The notes below the pieces were generated by a model. That model made no database searches. It was not told the origin of the DNA and worked only from the letters and a program-made list of their open reading frames with translations. Below are positions 24,454 to 35,269 of a DNA stretch of 64,000 bases, in pieces. Made by a program: the position numbers and the translations under genes. How positions within the stretch are numbered: the first letter of the stretch is position 1; each line of letters starts with the position of its first letter. The stretch is from Fistularia commersonii (taxonomy: Eukaryota > Chordata > Actinopteri > Syngnathiformes > Fistulariidae), in assembly GCA_037954325.1 (NCBI GenBank), contig JBBMNZ010000014.1, forward strand, positions 16,383,956 through 16,447,955, given 5' to 3'.

Positions 24454-26004
24454 ATGGATGGGGTCAGCTGGAGCTCCCAGAGTGCCCAGGAGTCCTTCAG
24501 CCGCACCAGGACAACTACAGAGACCCTGTCCAGACTCGCCACTTTCATTGCCCGTGCAGAGACGAAACAGCAGGCACGGGGCCACAGGCAGCAGGCGCCC
24601 CCGTCCCTCTACAGCTGTCAGGAATGTGGACTGGGTTTTAGTTTTACTACAGATCTGCTGCAGCACCAGGACCTAGGACACACATTGCCTAAGCCTCACC
24701 GCTGCCCTTCCTGCGGCCAGGAGTTCTCCCTTAAGTCATCGCTGCAGCTGCACAAGTGCAGCCAGGACTCGCCCACTTGTGAATGCTGCCATCGAGAGGT
24801 GTGGCCAGGCTCCCCCTGCCCCGCGTGCAGCATTCGCACCTCAGACCCTGGTAAGCAGTCCCCCCACCGGCAGCCTCATCTCCTGGACAGCAGCCCTTAT
24901 GCGTGTGCCCCCTGTGGGAGGGGTTTCAACCAGAAACAGGCTCTGCTGCACCACCAGCAGGCAGGTTGTAGCGAGCCGCCGTCCCCTTCAGGTATAGTCG
25001 GTACCAGTAGCCTTCCAGAAGATTCCCCAACTCTTTCTGAGGGCAATTCGCTGCGCTCTGACTCATCAGACACGCCTGGGCCGAGCAGGAATAGCATGTG
25101 CCCAGTCTGCTCCAGAACCTTCCGGACGGAGGTGGCGCTACTGCGCCACGAGCAGGCCGGCCATCAAGACGAGCAGGCGAATACCCAGCAGGGACAGGAA
25201 ACCAAAGAAGGAGACAGTGGAAGAGAGGAAGGCAAAGGTGGTGCTGCCAAGGTGAAGTTGGACACAGTGAAATTTTCTAAATCAAAGAGACAGCTTCTGA
25301 GCTGTCGTTCTTGTGACATGGTGTTCAGGAGCACCTCAAAGCTGTATGTGCACAGGAAGGAAAAGCACAGCCGGGAGAAAACCTCCAGTAAAGAGCAACG
25401 ACCAGTTGCCAGCAAGCGGCGGAAATTCACATATCCGTGTCAGCTCTGCGGGAAGATCTTCTTCCATCATCTGTCACTGAGGGCACACTACAGACAACAC
25501 GCTGCGTCAGGGCTGCCTGCAATTAGAAGCAGCACCAAAGACTGTCAATCATTAGGGAAGAGACCAAAAAAAGAGGATAAGAAGACTGTGAGGGCTGGTC
25601 CAGGGAGGCCCAGGAAAGTGCCTCGTTTAGAGAGGGTGGTCAGGGAGCCGGAAACACACGGGGAAACAGCAGAGGAGGAGGGGGAGGAGGTGGCATGGGA
25701 GTTCCCCTGTCCGTCCTGTGCGGAGGTGTTCTCTCTGCAGTCCCAGCTGAGGGAGCATATAGAACTCCACCAGTCATCTGTGAGGAGGAGGCAGTGCAGC
25801 GTCTGTAGCCAGGAGATGGATACCTGCAGGTGGCCTAGCTCCAGAAAGCAGCGGCTCTACCACTGTGTTCCCTGCCAGCAGGGCTTCTCTGCACTGGACT
25901 CCTTCCTAGAACACTGTCAGGAGCACCTGCGGGTTCGTGTGGAGGAGGACAGTGTGGCCGAGAGCTACGCACGACAGGCCAGCAAAGCCCATCACACACT
26001 TTGA
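24454..26004 (+). CDS. C2H2 zinc-finger protein with AT-hook-like motif
   Basis: Single coding exon of 516 codons, preceded by acceptor-like CAGs at 24437-24439 and 24443-24445. I do not recognise a named orthologue with confidence. Standard C2H2 fingers lie at about 55-76, 216-237, 284-305, 329-349, 419-439 and 471-491. Variant fingers are a C2HC at 151-172 (C151, C154, H167, C172) and a shortened one at 84-102 whose last ligand is Cys. A Cys cluster at 109-125 may form a further metal knuckle. GPGRPRKVPR at 382-391 contains the GRP core of an AT-hook, next to the basic stretch KRPKKEDKK (369-377), a likely nuclear localisation signal. Acidic and Ser-rich linkers separate the fingers, unlike tandem KRAB-type arrays with TGEKP linkers. 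The expected role is a nuclear DNA-binding regulator; its target is unknown. Confidence 0.85.
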   Translation: MDGVSWSSQSAQESFSRTRTTTETLSRLATFIARAETKQQARGHRQQAPPSLYSCQECGLGFSFTTDLLQHQDLGHTLPKPHRCPSCGQEFSLKSSLQLHKCSQDSPTCECCHREVWPGSPCPACSIRTSDPGKQSPHRQPHLLDSSPYACAPCGRGFNQKQALLHHQQAGCSEPPSPSGIVGTSSLPEDSPTLSEGNSLRSDSSDTPGPSRNSMCPVCSRTFRTEVALLRHEQAGHQDEQANTQQGQETKEGDSGREEGKGGAAKVKLDTVKFSKSKRQLLSCRSCDMVFRSTSKLYVHRKEKHSREKTSSKEQRPVASKRRKFTYPCQLCGKIFFHHLSLRAHYRQHAASGLPAIRSSTKDCQSLGKRPKKEDKKTVRAGPGRPRKVPRLERVVREPETHGETAEEEGEEVAWEFPCPSCAEVFSLQSQLREHIELHQSSVRRRQCSVCSQEMDTCRWPSSRKQRLYHCVPCQQGFSALDSFLEHCQEHLRVRVEEDSVAESYARQASKAHHTL

Positions 26005-26576
26005 ATGTCATCAGCCGTTGCCTTTAAGCCTTGAAGGTTCCAGTGATGAAACGCATTTTGTGTTCACTAAAATTATGGTGTCACTGTCAGTTCCATCTCA
26101 TATACTGACGAGTTGACTGCTGAAAATCTTTCTCCAAGTTTTAGACTGTAACTGTAAACAATCTTTGATTATAAGTCAGGGTCTACCAGTTGTTTTCAAA
26201 GGACATTATTAGTGACTCAAGGAGGCCAATATTTAGTTACAGTAAATATTAAAAATCTTGTACCAAAAATTAGAGCAAATTAACATGTAGAATTTTGTGT
26301 AGAGCCCTTTTTCTGTTCAATACTACCTTAACTTCCCAAACAGACAACTATTTAGAGTGGTAGGCTTGTAAGTCATTACTCGACTTACTGTTTTGAGATG
26401 AAAAGGTATATTTCATGGCATCTCAGGAAAGAAAAAAAATATCGTCCATCCCAGAGGTCTGCGCTTTTACATGAACAATATCACTAAACTATGTCCCAAT
26501 GTCTGATGAGAAGTGCAAAAACATGAGTTAGTTCATTCACAGTTGCTGCTCCGGTAGCGTGATGAGCCCTGTTCCA

Positions 26577-26613
<37 letters not shown>

Positions 26614-26634
26614 AACAGGGCTACCCTCTCTAAG

Positions 26635-26673
<39 letters not shown>

Positions 26674-29300
26674 TATTTTTTTTTAAATTGACATTTTTCC
26701 TCTGGCTGTCTCTACCTGCAGCTCATCTGGAACCCTCGCAGACTTTTTAGGTTAAAATGTCTGCGAACAAACAAGTAATGCAAAATGGACAAACTTCAAA
26801 AGAAAACTTTGTCTTGATCTTGATAGCAAGGCAAAGACAACTGGCAGGCCCTCTTTTACCTGCCTCGCAGTAGTTAGCTTAGCACAATGATGTGCAGCCT
26901 GTGGTGTCCGTTACCTTTGTCAGTGGTGTGGAATGTGCATTCCAGCACTCTCATGTTGTGACCTACACACTTGTCACAACGAGGAGACATTATGAAACAC
27001 CAAGACCTAATTTTCGACGCCAGAATGACTTTCTCAGTAAAGTCTTATAAAACATTAGCTTTCAAAAGCAATAAATCGAGCAAAATCATGACGATGTGAG
27101 GTCATTGTTGCACTGATGATTGACAAAACACAAATTATTGCTTTGTTATGCCTAACTGCAAGAGATACCCCCCCCTACTGCCCATTTTCAAAATTGGGTC
27201 TCATTGACAAGCATCTAAAACGTTCCACCTTAAGGAAATGGCATCTGTCTTCTCAGGATCATAGCAAACTGGCAAGTTTCCCAAAGGGTTGTGTTCATCT
27301 GAGCCCAAGATCGCTTGTTTGGCCAGGTTGATGAGATTCATTTTCTTTTCAAGATGCATGCATGTGTGGAGAGGATTTTTGTTGTTTTTTTTCCTCTCTG
27401 TTTCACCAACCTACAGGTCTTTACAGGGCCAATGGAACATCATCTGCAGGCTCAGCCTGGAGTTCAACTGTTAGCAACCAAATGGAACCAAAAGAAAAAA
27501 AATTGCTACAACAAAACAAACTGCTAACATTTGGCAGGTGTTCATTCAATTTCGGTTATAAGCTGCACTAGACAACTGTTTTATATCATACAGCCAAGCT
27601 ATGAATTAATACAAAATCTTAAGTAAACTCCACTTTGTTTTCCAGCTCTGGTTCCAGAGGTAATATCCCATCATTTTCTTAATACACTTTAAAGGACTTC
27701 TACAAAGAGCTTTATTAGTAACCGAGGCAAATATAATTTCCCAAAAGAATGTTTGGGTTTTTTTTCGTTATTTTTTTAAAGCAGAAGAAAATTAAAAGGT
27801 TATCTAGATTTCACATCTAGATGCATTGGCTCTTCTAGATTTCAATATATCTATGTTTGTGGTGTAAAGGAAAACCATACCAATCTGGGAAGTTGCTTAG
27901 ATCATGGGTAATGTAGTTTTTCGCGCGTTACAAATAGAATTTTATTTCAAAATGATCAGATACAATAATTTTCTGTGTAGTGTCTCATAGGAGGTTTGAA
28001 CTTTGAAATTATAATTGTAAAGGTGAAAATTTGGGGATTTTTTTTCTTTTATTATGGCATCTGAGTGCATGTCGCTGTGGAGCTGGATTTTAAGATGGCT
28101 ATCCAGAGAGCATGCAAACATCAGTCGATTCATCTGCAACTTGTTACAGTGACTGCTATTCCTAGAAACTTTGCAGATAAGTCATGGCAATATGAGCATT
28201 TTGAGCTATTACACTTTCATATTGCGCCTTTAATGAAAAACATTGACCTGCCGATGTCTGATAAGTTGGTAACTTGCTAAAGCAGCAGTATATTTCTTTA
28301 ATGGTCTTTTCTGAGAGAGATCCTTCCTGCACTAGCAGGATGACACACAGCATCAGTGCTGTCTCTAAATAAGGTCAGGTATGTGTTCTGCTGTACTATT
28401 TTGTTTTCAATGAGTTTTGGCAATAATTTGTTATTGAAAAGAAGTCTGTAGGTCATTTTGCTGACTGTTTGCTGGACTCAGGTACTTGAATGTGCACTGA
28501 ATCTGAAGCCCTGGTTGTGCATGCGCACATACTTTTTCTGGATCTGAAAAGAAAAAACAAAAATAACGGTCTTGATAAAATGAGCAGTTCAGTGTTCTGT
28601 TCTTGAGGTTCTAGCTTGTGGTATTTGTTACTCTGGTACACTTAAGAACAAAGTTGAGACGGCTGATACTGATTGTGCTCCCCCTTAAAAATGCCTTCAA
28701 TGAAAGTGATGGTTTTCCTTATTAGCTATGCAAATAGAGTGATGTCAAGCAACTCAGATGGTTATGAGTTCTCAGCAGAACTACTTTCATGTCTTTTTTT
28801 TTCTCCTGGAATGATTTTCATCTACTGTTTTCAAAATTCTACTGTGAAATCTAGATTATTTAATAGATTTTGAAGCCACCACTTTTTCAAAGTGTTTTGT
28901 AAACTGATTAATGGCTCTTTTTAAATCACACAATTAAACTGTTGCCCCAGGACAATTCTTTTGTGTTCTTTCTGTGAATTTTTGGAATTATGCCTGGCTT
29001 TCCATAACAAACCTAACTGGAAACAAAATGTATCTACGGATGGTCCGATTTTGCGGTAACTTTTTCATTATTTTTATTTTTTTCTTAATTTCCCGAAACG
29101 GCACAATTGGCCAATTTCTGTTGATTTGACTTTTTGAAAGTAATGCACAAAAAGACACAGTCGCCCGAATATCTCCCAGGCCTCGAGGTGGCGCTGTACA
29201 AATCATACACACCGGAAGTACGCTCATCAGCCATCCCACCCCTGAAGAAACGGCGCACGTTCTTTCTCTTCCGCGGTTTTGTGAAACAATAATCCGACGA
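26005..29300. other. Zinc-finger gene 3' UTR and intergenic DNA
   Basis: No gene is recognised. An AATAAA at 27070-27075 is one possible poly(A) signal for the zinc-finger gene. The region includes an AT-rich hairpin (26565-26622), a second (AT)n run near 26650-26670 and ordinary AT-rich sequence. The open frames show no homology I know. Confidence 0.5.
26565..26622. repeat. Palindrome with (AT)n core
   Basis: AGCCCTGTTCCA at 26565-26576 is the exact inverse of TGGAACAGGGCT at 26611-26622, and the 34 bp between are (TA)n, itself self-complementary. Together they form one almost uninterrupted hairpin able to extrude as a cruciform. Confidence 0.85.
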
Positions 29301-29333
29301 GCTGTGGTGGCTTCGGTCAAAAACTAAGAAAAA
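29205..29333 (+). promoter_or_regulatory. snrpg: snrpg promoter with ETS-type site
   Basis: CCGGAAGT at 29212-29219 matches the ETS/GABP consensus common in housekeeping promoters, about 115 bp upstream of the snrpg ATG. No TATA box is evident. Confidence 0.45.
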
Positions 29334-31056
29334 ATGAGTAAAGCACATCCCCCCGAGCTGAAGAAGTAAGTTACTCCGTTTCTCAAAACTTGACCCTTTA
29401 ATTTGAATACATGGATGATATTAATTGAAGTTCTACCCGGATGAACGGAAGTTAGCTAACAGCAATTAGCTTGTTGGTTCACCCGAACCTTCGAATAACC
29501 TTCGACAACTATTTCTGTTCTTTTTCCAGGTTCATGGACAAGAAGCTTTCATGTGAGTATTTGGCAACTTTCTCGCCGGAAATTCCTCACAGGGACATGA
29601 AATCTCACGACCGAGCAAACGCGCCCATTCATTGTCAACAAACGACTCTACTCTGCCCAAATAGAAACGTTTCAGAAAAGCAAAAATCAATCGATTACGA
29701 GTCCCTGTGTTGCAAACTGTAAAAGATGTTAAAACCTTACGTACATTCTTAAAGTCAGTTTAAATGGAAAGCCAATTGTTTCGGTCGTAGCTGTATCATG
29801 GCGCTCCACTTTGCCGCCCTCGTCCGTTCACACTCAGTCGTGCACTTGGGCAAAAATCGAGTGAGGGGGATGGGGGCAGGTATTTTCAGTTTTTTAGATA
29901 ATTAAATTCAATATCATTGCATATGAGAAACACATGTATGTCTTCTCACCTACAAACGGAGCAGATCTGTCAAACTTCCTAGCTCGGTTACATTTCATGA
30001 ACCAAATAAAGCAGAAATGTCTTTCATTAGTGCATTTTATTTTTCAATGACAAGAACGCACCTTGTGTCAGTTGTGAGTAAAAAATAGTGCCAGCTCGAA
30101 ATTACTTCTGACAAGTGATGCTACTCTAAATACACAGTGTCACAATGGCAACTAGTCACACATATCCTCCTCCTCAAGCCAGTTTTTCAATTAACTCCTT
30201 GACTGTTTCACGACTGTATGTTCTCAGTGAAGCTGAACGGAGGACGACACGTGCAAGGCATCCTGCGGGGGTTTGACCCCTTCATGAACCTGGTCGTGGA
30301 TGACTGTCTGGAAATGGGTCCTGGAGGACAACAGAACACCATCGGCATGGTGGTCAGTATCTTCTCATCGACCCCTTTCACTGGAATCTACCAGCAAGCG
30401 TTGCTGGTATTAGTGTGTATCCATCTGATGATCATTCTGGTTACATTTGTCCCTTCATGTCTCAGAGGCTGACATGGCTGCTTTCATGGTGCTTTCCCAC
30501 CTACATTCTTTGGTCCAAAACAAAAACCAGGGGTGAATCGTTGATTCATTCATTATTTAGGACATGATGGGGGCTATCATTACACTGGTACTGTGACTGG
30601 ATGGTGCAGGAAAAAAATTAAAATGTACTGGTCCTTGTTCCAGTACTTCTATTTGAAACTAAAGGGGGACCGATAACGTAACCCTTTGTAAAGGTCACTT
30701 TTGGCAGAATTTGGCTCTGTGTAGGTCAGGTGGGGCAGGACATTATTTTTGTTTAACAAGGAACATATGTACTACATCCATGGCTGGATAAAACTGATGA
30801 TAATCTGTTGGATCTTAGATCCTGTGATAGTCATTATGATGGAAAAATTGTAAACAATACGCATGAAATAAATACAAATATATTATAAGCAAGTAATCGG
30901 ATGTGAAAGTAACACTAATCGAAGTCTTGATCGTGCTGACGATAAGTATATGTTATATATTTTCATGGTTGTGTGATCACGTATGCTTTTTGTTGTGTGT
31001 TGCAGGTGATCAGAGGGAACAGCATCATAATGCTTGAGGCACTGGAGAGAGTATGA
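29334..31056 (+). CDS. snrpg: Small nuclear ribonucleoprotein G (Sm core)
   Basis: Four exons: 29334-29365, 29530-29552, 30228-30352 and 31006-31056 (stop TGA 31054). They give 76 aa, the same length as human SmG. The N-terminus MSKAHPPELKKFMDKKL is identical to the human protein as I remember it. The Sm1 motif (about 18-50, including GGRHVQGILRGFDPFMNLVVDD) and Sm2 motif (IRGNSI near 63-68) are intact. SmG joins the seven-membered Sm ring on U1, U2, U4 and U5 snRNAs; it is assembled in the cytoplasm and then works in the nucleus. Differences from mammals cluster in the loop between strands 3 and 4 (MGPGGQQNT). A polyadenylation signal follows at 31160. Confidence 0.97.
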
Positions 31057-31159
31057 CTGATGACTATATCTGACCTTTTGATTTAATCTTCGTCAAACAG
31101 ACAAAATGCACCTGGTCTCGCAAAGGATTTTTTTGTATGTCTCTTGAATTATCTTTGTG

Positions 31160-31165
31160 AATAAA
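31160..31165 (+). terminator. snrpg: snrpg polyadenylation signal
   Basis: AATAAA about 104 bp after the snrpg stop, followed by a T-rich stretch, is a suitable distance for the compact snrpg 3' UTR. Confidence 0.6.
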
Positions 31166-31169
31166 GTAA

Positions 31170-32700
31170 TTTTTTTTCTTTATAGTGTCTTCTTTCAAAC
31201 TCACCGTATTGCCACAGATAGCGCCTTTCAGGGTATTTTTTACATGGCTAATAGTTTTAAATGATCAACAGTACAATAAAAGATATGCTGTAATGGCAGC
31301 TTTTTTTCCCAAAAAACTTTTGTGTTTCAGTTACCACAAATACAAAAATATTCCACCTTGTGCATCTTGAAACACATGCCTCTTTGTGCTGTTTGAATTT
31401 GCACATTGTTAAATGTCTTAGGCAAGATTGTTTTAGATAAAACTATTCTGATTTTGTAAACTCACAAATGTATTTATAATCATTGTATGAAGACAGACGA
31501 AAACAAGGCTGTCCTGTTCACATTTCTGCAAGGAATGATCCTCAAACATCTGGAATCTTAAAAAAACAACAAATTGTTAAGCAGAACACCTGTAGTCTTT
31601 ATCGCGACATATCCTGGATAAACCAACCCAATGGGTTTTTCGTGTCGGAAGCTTCCATTCAGAATCATAGAAATTTAATTTGAAATTCGGGGGAGCTGTA
31701 ACATTTGAGAGTGTCCTGATTAGTCAAGACTTTTTTAAGCATGGTTTTATATTGCAACCATAGGACAGTGACTGACTGCTTCTACAAACGGCAGGGAGCA
31801 GACGTTTTCAGGTAGGGCTTAAGTTAAAAGCAGAACCCTGTGATGATACAGATCATGATCACAAAATGATTTGATAGTGTAATATCATTGCATATGATAC
31901 CTTTAATTTTTTTGTTCCTTATTAAACACTCAAGGACACCAAACAAGTATATAAGCATACAAAAAAAAAAACATCCTGGCTTTTGGTGGTGCAAGCCGAC
32001 CTGGCGAGACTCAAGCACAAGTCGGCCGCCGAGGATTGAGCCAAAGCTGCCGTCGGAAGGCAACGTCGGCAGGATGCAAGCAAAGGCAGTCGCAGGGTCC
32101 GATAGGATAACAAAACCAGAAATAGCAAAAACAAAGGCACAACAAATGAATCAATACCGGCTCAAAGTCGCGCCACTGTTCACTTCCGGATCATTTGAGT
32201 GTCTGACAGACCAATAGATTTTTTTGTGGGTTTGTTTTCATTTAAAAAAACATTGTGACGCTTCCATGATGGCAACGAGGTTTTTGCTCCAGATGTCACC
32301 GCTTTATTCCCAACATTTCTCATGCTCGCTCGTCGAATCTTCCCGTCCCCGCCTCTCTCCACCAATCACCAGACCGCATCCTGTATGACAAAGCCGCCGT
32401 CCAGTGATCAGCGAAGGGCCGGTGAGTGGCAGGTCGCCAGCCTACAGCTTTTATTTCGGGGTCGCTTCACTATGCTGGTTTCATGGTGTTTTTATTTAAG
32501 GTCATTTGTTGATTTCTGTTCATCTTGTATAATGGCCTAAAAAATGGAAAAAGATCTAACATTTTTCACTAAATGACTTGTGTTATATGATAAAGGTTAC
32601 TAGGTACCTCTACAGCAGTATCATTCTTATTAGAACCTAATGTTGAATCTAAAATCAATATTTTACACATTTTACAAATAGGGGCCCACAAAGACCATCA
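31170..32700. other. Intergenic DNA
   Basis: No gene is recognised. A GC-richer segment at about 31975-32200 and another at 32265-32450 may be degraded repeats or unrecognised noncoding exons; I see no protein homology in either. Confidence 0.4.
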
Positions 32701-32721
32701 CTCATTGGGCCCCTAACCTAA

Positions 32722-33240
32722 ACCAAAGTACTCTTTCCATCTTCCCATCACTCTTCTAGCATCTGTCAATACATTTCCCTCTCTGTCCTTAATCCCCCTG
32801 GACCTGTTGTACATCCTTTCCATCTTTATCTCTCTGTTTCGCCAACCTGTATAAGTCATTCTCTCCCTCCTTTCTGTCCAGCTGAGCATACAAGTCATCG
32901 TACGCCCTTTGTTTTGCCTTTGCTACCTGTATCTTAAACTCCTGTCTGTTCTCTTCGGTCCCTTCAGTGTCCCACTTCTTTGCGGTTTCTCTGTCTATAC
33001 TCCTACACTCCCTCATACCACCACCGACTCTTCTCATCTTCTTTTCTTCCAGATGATGCACCAAGTACTCTCCTACTTGTCTCCCTGATAACATTAGCTG
33101 TAGTTGTCCTATCATCTGAAAGCTCTACCTGACCACCCAGAGCCTTTCTCAACTCCTCCTTAAAAACCATACAACACTCCTCCCTTCACAGCTTCCACTT
33201 TTTTGTCCGCTGGGCTGCCTTTGTCCTCTTGATCTTCCCT
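32722..33240 (-). mobile_element. RTE-clade LINE internal fragment (copy 2)
   Basis: On the minus strand this aligns with the part of copy 1 between the endonuclease and reverse transcriptase (its positions of about 2410-2945). It reads TEENRQEFKIQVAKAKQRAY, DLYRLAKQRDKDGKDVQQV and, in another frame, GRWKEYF. Both ends are truncated and frames are broken, so it is an old internal remnant rather than a 5'-truncated insertion. Confidence 0.8.
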
Positions 33241-33249
33241 GTATGATAA

Positions 33250-33440
33250 GAAGAAGAAATGCTTTTATTGTCACATATAGTTATACACTGAGCACAACAA
33301 CAGTCAAATTTGACAACTGCATTTCACCCATCATGGATGAGCCCTGTGCACAATGCAGCTAAGGAACAGCGCCAGGGGAGCAGTTAGGGGTTCAGTGCCT
33401 TGCTCAAAAACACTTTAGCAGGCTAGGAGAATCCGGGAAT
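33250..33440. repeat. Dispersed fish repeat
   Basis: 'aagaagaaatgcttttattgtcacatat', then 'gcatttcacccatcatggatgag', 'gcgccaggggagcagttaggggttcagtgccttgctcaaaaacactt' form a familiar teleost interspersed repeat, abutting the LINE fragment. The family name is not certain. Confidence 0.5.
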
Positions 33441-33789
33441 GAAGAGGGAAAATGCATCTGGGATGTATGGAGCAAAAGGATGTTTGATTCTGATTATTTG
33501 CTCACAGTTACACGCAAAGAGTGTTTGAGCAACTCCGACTTTTGAACAAATGGAGAGACATGTTGTAACATGTTGTATTTAACTTGTTTTTCTGTGCATT
33601 TGAGAGACAGCAGCGATACCAGCTGTTCATGTTCTCCCTGTTTATCTTAAGTTAATGATAAAGTGGCTTATCTTGTGTGGCTCCGACGGATTCTCCCAGA
33701 GACACCTTAATAATCATCCCAACGCACATCTGTGGCCGACGTCACTGTGCACGACACCGTCGAGTCTGCGTCGTCGGCGGTTCACGGTG

Positions 33790-35216
33790 ATGTGGAAACT
33801 AGCAATGACGGAGGAGATCGGGAAAGCGCTCCAGTCGGTGGTGGACCGGGTGAACCAGGCGGCGGCGCGTCGTCCTAGAGTAAGCCAGCGCCCGGGAGGC
33901 TTCGCGGGGGCCACCGGCCGCGTTACGCCCGGCCATTTGGCGGCGAGCGGCTTACGTAAAATGGGTGAACGCTTGCCTTTCGATAACGGCCAGGGTCTGT
34001 TGCGCCACGGCTCATAGCTCGGGGTCCTCGGAAGATAGAAAAACACGAGGCCGAGCGTGTTAGCTTAATGCAGGACTTGAGAATTCAAAGCGAGCAGAAC
34101 TAGAGAGCGAGTGTTCGTCCGGTACAACCTCCAACCAATGGAGTCGACACTCACGCTAACTCATTAGACAGAGCCTGTGTGTGTGTGTGTATATGTATAA
34201 ATAAATACACACACACACACACACATTATACATTCCACAAACGCCAGGTGTCTCTTTGCTCGGTGCATGGTACTTGGAATCATTCACAGGATCTATGTCC
34301 TCAGTATGTCCCCTTGTTCCCTTTAAAAATTGTCGACAAAAGGCTGTGAGGACAGTTCCATAGCCGCCCTCAAAATCTGTAAGTGACAACCACACCGAGG
34401 AATAGAGCCCAGGCCAGTTTACACTGGGCTAGTATTGGGGTTTAGCATGGAAGCGTCCACATATAGACATAAATAAAAGGATTCTCTCGCTAACTCACAA
34501 CAATGAACAATTTGGAGTTCAGTGAATCCACTGACTGTTTTGGACAGTGGGAGCAAATATGTTATCAGCAAAAGATCCACAGGAAAATGGTCCCCCATAC
34601 ATGGAATTGAATCCCTCATAATGTGAGTATATCAGCCTGTGTCTCTGCCGAGTGAGTTTGCAGATCCTGGAGTGAGCGAATATTGGGATTTGGATCAGTT
34701 ATGTCGAGCCGCAGCATAAAATGCAGTTGAACGTTGCTGCCAACTTAACTGACTCAGTGTAATCTGATTTGCATGTTCATCAGACTCTTCCCGCTGTGCC
34801 CCCTCGCCTGGTTGCCGTTAGCAAAACCAAACCCCCAGCAATGGTCGTGGAGGCTTACCGACAAGGACAGCGCAATTTTGGAGAGAACTATGTGAGTGTT
34901 TTAAGTACAGGTTTGCCATTTCAGGAGTTTTAAGTCATTTTGTGTAGTAAGATCCAAAATGTGTTGTTTTTTTTCTCCCCAGGTGAACGAACTGCTGGAC
35001 AAAGCTTTAGACCCTCTGGTGAGTTTACACCTGTCATACTACCCAACATTGATTGATCGATTCTCCTCATCATTTGAGAGACTCACAGTGTTTCTCTTCC
35101 AAATTTAGATTCTAGAGTCTTGTCCAGAGATCAAGTGGCATTTTATTGGCCATTTACAGAAGAACAATGTCAACAAACTACTAGGTGACTGAGTGAATGA
35201 TTGTGTGTGTGAGGGG

Positions 35217-35269
<53 letters not shown>

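Noticed and set aside
28988..29348. Minus-strand genes overlapping the snrpg promoter
   Set aside because: Frames overlap each other, show no family features, and lie over the snrpg first exon and promoter.
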